The translations under genes were made by a program, and so were the position numbers. A DNA stretch of 64,000 nt from a bacterium (GTDB lineage Bacteria; Myxococcota_A; Polyangia; Nannocystales; Nannocystaceae): positions 1 through 64,000 of the forward strand of contig JANSYI010000006.1 in the NCBI GenBank assembly GCA_024742475.1, in the 5' to 3' direction. Every line of letters begins with the position of its first letter. Position 1 is the stretch's first letter. The notes under the pieces are model-generated. The model was not told the origin of the DNA. It saw only the letters and a program-made list of their open reading frames with translations, and did not search any database. This document shows, piece by piece, positions 57,820 through 64,000 of the stretch.

Positions 57820-58613
57820 TATTTCTCCCTCCGGCTCGGAGGCGTCGCGGGGCCGTTGCCCGTGTTGATCTGCGGACGGCCGCTGCCGCCGCCGCCAGCG
57901 GGGTCGGTGCCTCCGGCTCCGCCGTCGCCACCGCCATCGTCGTCGCCCGTGTCGCCCTCTTCGCCCTCTTCGCCGCCGAGCGAAGGCAGCTGGGTGAGCG
58001 CGGCCGGGTCGGTCCAGAAGGTGTCGACGCGGAACTCACGGTCGATGTTGCCGTCGCTCCAGTACACGGTGCAGTGCGACTTGCGAATGGCGCGCTCGAT
58101 CGCCTCCTTGATGATGGGCCACACCATCGCCAGGCTGTCGAAGGCCTGCTCGCCGACGTCCTGCACGTCGACGCCGCTCTCCTGCGACTCGGCCGCGTCG
58201 GCCGCGTCGGCCGCTCGTTGCAGCGCCGAGTACTCGGGCATCTCGATCATGTCGGCGACGCACTTGTAGGTGACCTCGGGCCATCCCTCTTCGGAGAAGT
58301 CGCCTTCGTACTCCTTGTCGTTGTCGCCCCAGCCGTCCTCCTCTTCTTTGATCTGGTACTCGATGTCGACGAGCTTCGACTCCGCGAGGAACGCCATCGC
58401 CGTGATGCTCTGCGCGTAGCGGGTGGCCCGCAACGCGTTCATCTGCGAGGTGAGCAGCGACGTGAGCGAGATCGAGAGGATCGCCACCGCCACCAGCACC
58501 TCGAGCAAGGTGAACCCGGGCGCGCCGTAGCCCCCCGCGAGGGAGGCCCTCCTCTTCGGGGGCGCGGTCTCGGACTCGGAGCGAGCCGAGGTCTTGGGCG
58601 TGGGTGTGGACAT
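57819..58613 (-). CDS. gspI: Type II secretion system minor pseudopilin GspI
   Basis: A 264-residue minor pseudopilin with cleavage motif GFTLLEVLVAVAILSIS preceded by a basic leader of about 33 residues. The mature protein is longer than usual (GspI is often about 120): an acidic insertion (EEEDGWGDNDKEYEGDFSEE) and a C-terminal Gly/Asp-rich tail are added. The Cys-containing core FRVDTFWTDP is near residue 195. It lies 14 bp from gspH. Confidence 0.9.
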   Translation of the reverse strand: MSTPTPKTSARSESETAPPKRRASLAGGYGAPGFTLLEVLVAVAILSISLTSLLTSQMNALRATRYAQSITAMAFLAESKLVDIEYQIKEEEDGWGDNDKEYEGDFSEEGWPEVTYKCVADMIEMPEYSALQRAADAADAAESQESGVDVQDVGEQAFDSLAMVWPIIKEAIERAIRKSHCTVYWSDGNIDREFRVDTFWTDPAALTQLPSLGGEEGEEGDTGDDDGGGDGGAGGTDPAGGGGSGRPQINTGNGPATPPSRREK

Positions 58614-58627
58614 GACGGGAGGGTTCT

Positions 58628-59446
58628 TCAGAAGGTTCGTCGGGAGCGGCTGCGGCCGAGTTCGTCTTCGTCTTCGCCGGCGACCTCGACCACCTCGAGC
58701 TCTTCGTGACCTTCGATGATGGTGACGCGGCCCGTCAGCGGTGCGACCTTGATCGTCCAGCGGTTCTCACCCTCTTCGTCCTCGAGAAGGATGTGGCACT
58801 CCTGCGTGGTGCCGCGGGGGAAGAAGAACAGGCTGGCTTCGCCTTCGGTGATGGGTTTGACGTCGTCCGCGGTGCGGACGTAGGTGATCTTGACGCCGTC
58901 GGGGAGCTTGATCGGCTTGACCAGCCCGCTGACCGCGTTCTCCTCCTCGAAGCTCTCGAACAGCGGCGGCTTGCGGCGCGGGACCTTCTTTTCTTGCGCC
59001 TTGTAGGGGTCGTAGGCGGGCATGTCTCCGCCGCTGCCGCCGCCCCCTTCGCCGAACACCTCGGCCTGAATCGAGCGGTTGTAGGCGTCTTCGGCCCGCT
59101 TGTCCCGTTCGGCCTGCTCCTCCGCCTTGGCCGGGTCGAACTCGATGATCTTGCCGTCACGATCGGTGGCCGGCAGGTACATCCGGTCCGAGCCCTCCTG
59201 CAGGGTGAAGGTGCCCTTGTCGAGGTCGATGTGCAGGCGGTGGTAGGTGCCGTTGACCCGCGCCCGGTCATAGCCGTAGCGGATCACGTTGCCGAGGTTG
59301 TTGACCGTCGAGGACACCTCGGCCGCTCGGGTCGACCCGAACCCGACCACGATCATCGCCACCATCAACGAGAAGATCGCCAGGACGATCAGGATCTCGA
59401 TGATGGTCATCCCGCGGCTACGGGAGAGGTGACGACGAGAGGGCAT
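58628..59446 (-). CDS. gspH: Type II secretion system pseudopilin GspH
   Basis: A 272-residue pseudopilin with cleavage motif RGMTIIEILIVLAIFSLMVA. The mature part has the GspH pattern: a helix to NNLGNVIRYGYDRARVNG, then YHRLHIDLDKGTFTLQEGSD. An internal Glu/Lys-rich and Gly-rich insertion (110-165) makes it longer than typical (about 170). It carries a strand pair WTIKVAPLTGRVTIIEGHEE near the C-terminus. It follows gspG by 29 bp. Confidence 0.9.
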   Translation of the reverse strand: MPSRRHLSRSRGMTIIEILIVLAIFSLMVAMIVVGFGSTRAAEVSSTVNNLGNVIRYGYDRARVNGTYHRLHIDLDKGTFTLQEGSDRMYLPATDRDGKIIEFDPAKAEEQAERDKRAEDAYNRSIQAEVFGEGGGGSGGDMPAYDPYKAQEKKVPRRKPPLFESFEEENAVSGLVKPIKLPDGVKITYVRTADDVKPITEGEASLFFFPRGTTQECHILLEDEEGENRWTIKVAPLTGRVTIIEGHEELEVVEVAGEDEDELGRSRSRRTF

Positions 59447-59475
59447 GGTTGGGGTGCTCCAGAGCGACGCGAGGG

Positions 59476-59940
59476 CTACTTCGCTTCTTCTTCGTCGGCG
59501 GCTTCGTCGGTGTAGTTGTTGACGTCGTCCTCGGTGCCGAGCTCGCCGTCGGGGCCGGCGGAGATGACGTCGACGGAGGTCTTCTCACCGGGGCACTTGA
59601 TCTCGTAGTCGTTGCCCCACGGGTCTTTGGAGACCTTGGCCGCGACGCCCGAGGCCTTGAGGTCTTGCAGGGTCTTGGGGCACTTGCCGCGCTTCTGCGT
59701 CATGTACAGCTCGACGGCCTGCTGAATCTGGACCACGTCCTTGCGGGCGGTGTCGGTCTGCGCCTGCTTGAACTGGTTGAACGCCATCAGGCCGACGCCA
59801 CCGAGGACGAGGCTGATGATCGCGACGACGACCATGATCTCGATGAGCGTCATGCCGCGCTGGCGAGACAGCGTGCGCGCAGCGCTGAGCTCGAGCTGAC
59901 GGGAGAGCAGGCGTTGGTAAAGGCTCGTTGGGGATTTCAC
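59476..59940 (-). CDS. gspG: Type II secretion system major pseudopilin GspG
   Basis: A 154-residue major pseudopilin. The cleavage motif is RGMTLIEIMVVVAIISLVLG, with Met at +1 instead of Phe. The mature domain ends with the calcium-binding type loop seen in GspG (PDGELGTEDDVNNYTDEA). KDPWGNDYEIKCPGEK is characteristic. The start is GTG at 59940 with GGAG upstream; the basic leader before the cleavage site is about 28 residues. Polymerises to the pseudopilus. Confidence 0.95.
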   Translation of the reverse strand: MKSPTSLYQRLLSRQLELSAARTLSRQRGMTLIEIMVVVAIISLVLGGVGLMAFNQFKQAQTDTARKDVVQIQQAVELYMTQKRGKCPKTLQDLKASGVAAKVSKDPWGNDYEIKCPGEKTSVDVISAGPDGELGTEDDVNNYTDEAADEEEAK

Positions 59941-59986
59941 GTTGGGACTCCTTGGGTACGAGAGTGGAAACTGAAGGGGTTTGCGC

Positions 59987-61234
59987 TCAGCTCTGCCCAG
60001 CCATTTCGGTGAGCATCATGATGGGGCGCATGATGGAGAAGACGACGAACCCCACGCCCACGCCCATGACGACGATCATCAAGGGCTCGAGCATGGCGGT
60101 GAAGCGGGCGATGGTGGTGTTGGTCTCGCGGTCGTAGGCGTCGGCGACGTCCCCGAGCATCTGCTCGAGCTGACCCGAGCGCTCCCCGACGGCGATCATG
60201 TGGGTGACCAGAGGCGGGAACTGCCCGCTCTGCTTGAGAGCGGGCGCAATGCCCTCGCCCTCTCGAATGTTGTCGCGCGCCTCGGCGACGACCTCTTCGA
60301 GGACGACGTTGCCCAGCAGCGTGCGCACGATGTCGAGCGCCTCGAGCAGCTGCACGCCCGAGGCCAGCAGCGTCTCGAGCGTGCGAGCAAAGCGGGAGAT
60401 GGCGACCTTGCGCACCAGGTCCCCGAGCACCGGAACGTTGAGAAGGATCGCATCACCACGCTTGCGACCGCTCTCGGTCTCCCGCCACTTGCGAAACGCC
60501 CACACCGAGAAGATGGTGCCCAGCAGCAGCAGATACCAGTACGCGCTCATCGTGTCGGACATCCAGATGAGCAGCTTGGTGTTCCACGGCAACTCGGCCG
60601 CCATGCTGTCGAACATGTTCGTCAGCTTCGGCACGATGGCGACCATGAGCACGATGACCAGCACCACGCCCAGGAAGGCGAGCAAGACCGGGTAGAACAT
60701 CGCCGAGTTCACCTTGGAGCGAATTTCGAGCTCCTTCTCCATGAACTCCGCGAGGCGGAACAGCACCGTCTCGAGTGCGCCCGAGGCCTCGCCGGCGCGG
60801 ATCATGTTGGTGTAGAGCTTGGGGAAGATCTTTGGATACTCGGCCATTGCGTCGCCGAGCGCGCTACCCTGGTTCACCTGCTCGGAGATCGAAGACAGGA
60901 TGCCCTTGAAGCGCGGGCTCTCGACCTGGTCGGTGAGCGCCCGGAGCGACTCGGGCAACGTGACGCCCGAGCCGAGCAGCGTGCCGAGCAGACGCGTCAC
61001 CTGAGCGACGTCCTTGGGCTTGACGCGGTCGACGAAGCGGCTGAGGTCGACCTCGCGCGAGCCGCCCTTCGACGCACCGGTGGGCGCTCCAGATGCAGAC
61101 GCCTCCTTGACGGAGGTGAGGTACACGCCTTCGCGCCGAAGGGCAGCCTTGAGGGCAGACACGGTGTCGGCCGACAGCACTCCCTTGGTGTTCTTGCCCT
61201 TCGCGTTCAGGCCTGTGTACTCGTACGCCGGCAT
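59987..61234 (-). CDS. gspF: Type II secretion system inner-membrane protein GspF
   Basis: A 415-residue polytopic platform protein. MPAYEYTGLNAKGKNTKGVL is the classical N-terminus; two GspF domains follow, RLLGTLLGSGVTLPESLRAL and FARTLETLLASGVQLLEALD. Three hydrophobic regions include PVLLAFLGVVLVIVLMVAIV and the C-terminal EPLMIVVMGVGVGFVVFSIM. A Ser/Ala/Gly/Thr-rich linker at 45-65 is slightly longer than usual. GspF connects the ATPase GspE to the pseudopilus. Confidence 0.96.
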   Translation of the reverse strand: MPAYEYTGLNAKGKNTKGVLSADTVSALKAALRREGVYLTSVKEASASGAPTGASKGGSREVDLSRFVDRVKPKDVAQVTRLLGTLLGSGVTLPESLRALTDQVESPRFKGILSSISEQVNQGSALGDAMAEYPKIFPKLYTNMIRAGEASGALETVLFRLAEFMEKELEIRSKVNSAMFYPVLLAFLGVVLVIVLMVAIVPKLTNMFDSMAAELPWNTKLLIWMSDTMSAYWYLLLLGTIFSVWAFRKWRETESGRKRGDAILLNVPVLGDLVRKVAISRFARTLETLLASGVQLLEALDIVRTLLGNVVLEEVVAEARDNIREGEGIAPALKQSGQFPPLVTHMIAVGERSGQLEQMLGDVADAYDRETNTTIARFTAMLEPLMIVVMGVGVGFVVFSIMRPIMMLTEMAGQS

Positions 61235-61269
61235 CGGTTTCCCTCACTCGCGACTGGCCCCTGGTGGGG

Positions 61270-63108
<1,839 letters not shown>

Positions 63109-63118
63109 CGCGGTGCTC

Positions 63119-64000
63119 CTACTTGGGGTTGGTCCCCTTGTTCTTGCGGCGCTTCTTGCCCTTCTTGGCGTTGCCGGCCGCGCCGGTGCTCTTGCGAGTG
63201 CCCGTGCTGGTGCTCGAGCTCGGGTTGAGCTTGACCGGCGAGGCTCCCGAATCGCTGGGCTCGGGCGCCTCCTCGGCGAAGCTCGGCGAAAGACCGAGCT
63301 CGCCGGTGATCTCGGTCTGCTGGAGCTCCATCTCCGCCTGCTGGCGGAACACGTCTTCTTCGGACATGCGGATGGCCTCCGCGTTGACGGCGGAGAGCAG
63401 ACCGGACTTCTTGCGGTAGTTGATGTTGATGTCGAGGTCGCGGCGCTTGAAGGCGGTGTTGCGCTCGAGGAACTCGAGACGCTCCTTCATGCGGCGCTCG
63501 TGAATGCGACGCACGTCGTCGGGCGTCTCGAGGATGTGCGGGACCAGGATCATCATGAGGTTGACCTTGGTGCGCTCGCGTCGCTTGGACTTGAACAACC
63601 AGCCGAGAAGCGGAATCTGGCCTAGCCCCGGCACCTGCGAGGTGCTCATGCGCTCGACCTCTTGCATGAGGCCGCCGAGCACGACGGGTTGGTCGTCACG
63701 CGCGACCACCTGCTCGAGCTTGAGCCGTCGCTTGGTGGTCGTGACACCGAGCGTCTCGCTGATGCTCTCGATGTCGTTGTTCTCCATCTCGATGTCGAGC
63801 GTCAGCTGGTCCCCGTCGTTGACGTGGGGCGTGACCTTGACGTTGAGCGTGACGTCTTGGCGCTGCACCGACTGCAGCGGAACGAGACCGCCACCACCCT
63901 GTGCGCCGCCGCCGAACGACAGCGCTCCGGGAGTGGGAACGTTGCGGCCGACCTCAATCGAGGCTTCGTGGTTGTCCGCGGTGTACAGGTGCGGCTCGGC
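63119..64000 (-). CDS. gspD: Type II secretin GspD (partial, N-terminus off window)
   Basis: The reverse strand is open from the window edge to 63119 for 293 codons. It holds the C-terminal secretin barrel: QDVTLNVKVTPHVNDGDQLT, VVARDDQPVVLGGLMQEVER, and VPGLGQIPLLGWLFKSKRR, the secretin signature, then VNLMMILVPHIL. After the barrel, a helical part and a Ser/Thr/Lys-rich basic tail end the protein. GspD forms the outer-membrane pore of the T2SS. The gene is first in the visible gspD-N order; gspC, if present, would lie outside. Confidence 0.95.
   Translation of the reverse strand, partial: AEPHLYTADNHEASIEVGRNVPTPGALSFGGGAQGGGGLVPLQSVQRQDVTLNVKVTPHVNDGDQLTLDIEMENNDIESISETLGVTTTKRRLKLEQVVARDDQPVVLGGLMQEVERMSTSQVPGLGQIPLLGWLFKSKRRERTKVNLMMILVPHILETPDDVRRIHERRMKERLEFLERNTAFKRRDLDININYRKKSGLLSAVNAEAIRMSEEDVFRQQAEMELQQTEITGELGLSPSFAEEAPEPSDSGASPVKLNPSSSTSTGTRKSTGAAGNAKKGKKRRKNKGTNPK

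Overview
The window is high-GC bacterial DNA with dense coding, heavy use of GTG starts and many 1-4 nt gene overlaps. Several traits point to a myxobacterium, most likely of the Nannocystineae type: many lipoproteins with Ser/Thr/Gly/Asp-rich low-complexity linkers, a MYXO-CTERM-like tail, a Ser/Thr protein kinase with a C-terminal membrane anchor, a reprolysin-like protease with somatomedin-B-like domains, and a complete gspD-N run. This placement is inferred from gene content only.

Left part (1-16 kb): a truncated pdxA, a DUF3108 exported protein, a Ser/Thr kinase, a doubly degenerate receiver/GGDEF protein, a PlsC-like acyltransferase, a hybrid histidine kinase, a secreted metalloprotease, a gamma-carbonic-anhydrase-like protein overlapping a fused hydantoinase/oxoprolinase, a divergent Lgt homologue, and two exported proteins separated by clear intrinsic terminators. 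Middle (15-34 kb): central metabolism and housekeeping (ROK kinase, glpX, hom, enolase, rpmB, queD, fabH, a MoaD-MoaE fusion, aat), mixed with lipoproteins, two M16-like proteins lacking the catalytic motif, a SprT-like protein and a stand-alone sigma-54 activator.

From 34 kb: a TPP riboswitch precedes thiC, followed by a short structured intergenic segment, lipoproteins, a MYG1-like/RsmE/Lnt minus-strand run, a cytochrome c lipoprotein, an Fpg/Nei-family glycosylase and an NSS-family transporter. The most interesting block is 44.9-49.95 kb on the minus strand. Two tandem paralogous lipoprotein-like peptides carry repeated G-P-C-L motifs, Thr-Asp repeats and a near-identical C-terminal block. 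They are followed without gaps by a SPASM radical SAM protein, a B12-type radical SAM protein fused to a degenerate PIMT-like methyltransferase domain, and a small HEETH protein. It looks like a candidate peptide/lipoprotein modification system. A lipoprotein-type YtcJ-like amidohydrolase diverges from it.

The right end (51.7-64 kb) is a type II secretion operon on the minus strand in the order gspD-E-F-G-H-I-J-K-L-M-N, with gspD cut by the window edge. Several of its products carry unusual acidic tails, which form the odd part of an otherwise classical machine. No tRNA, rRNA, CRISPR array or insertion sequence was seen.
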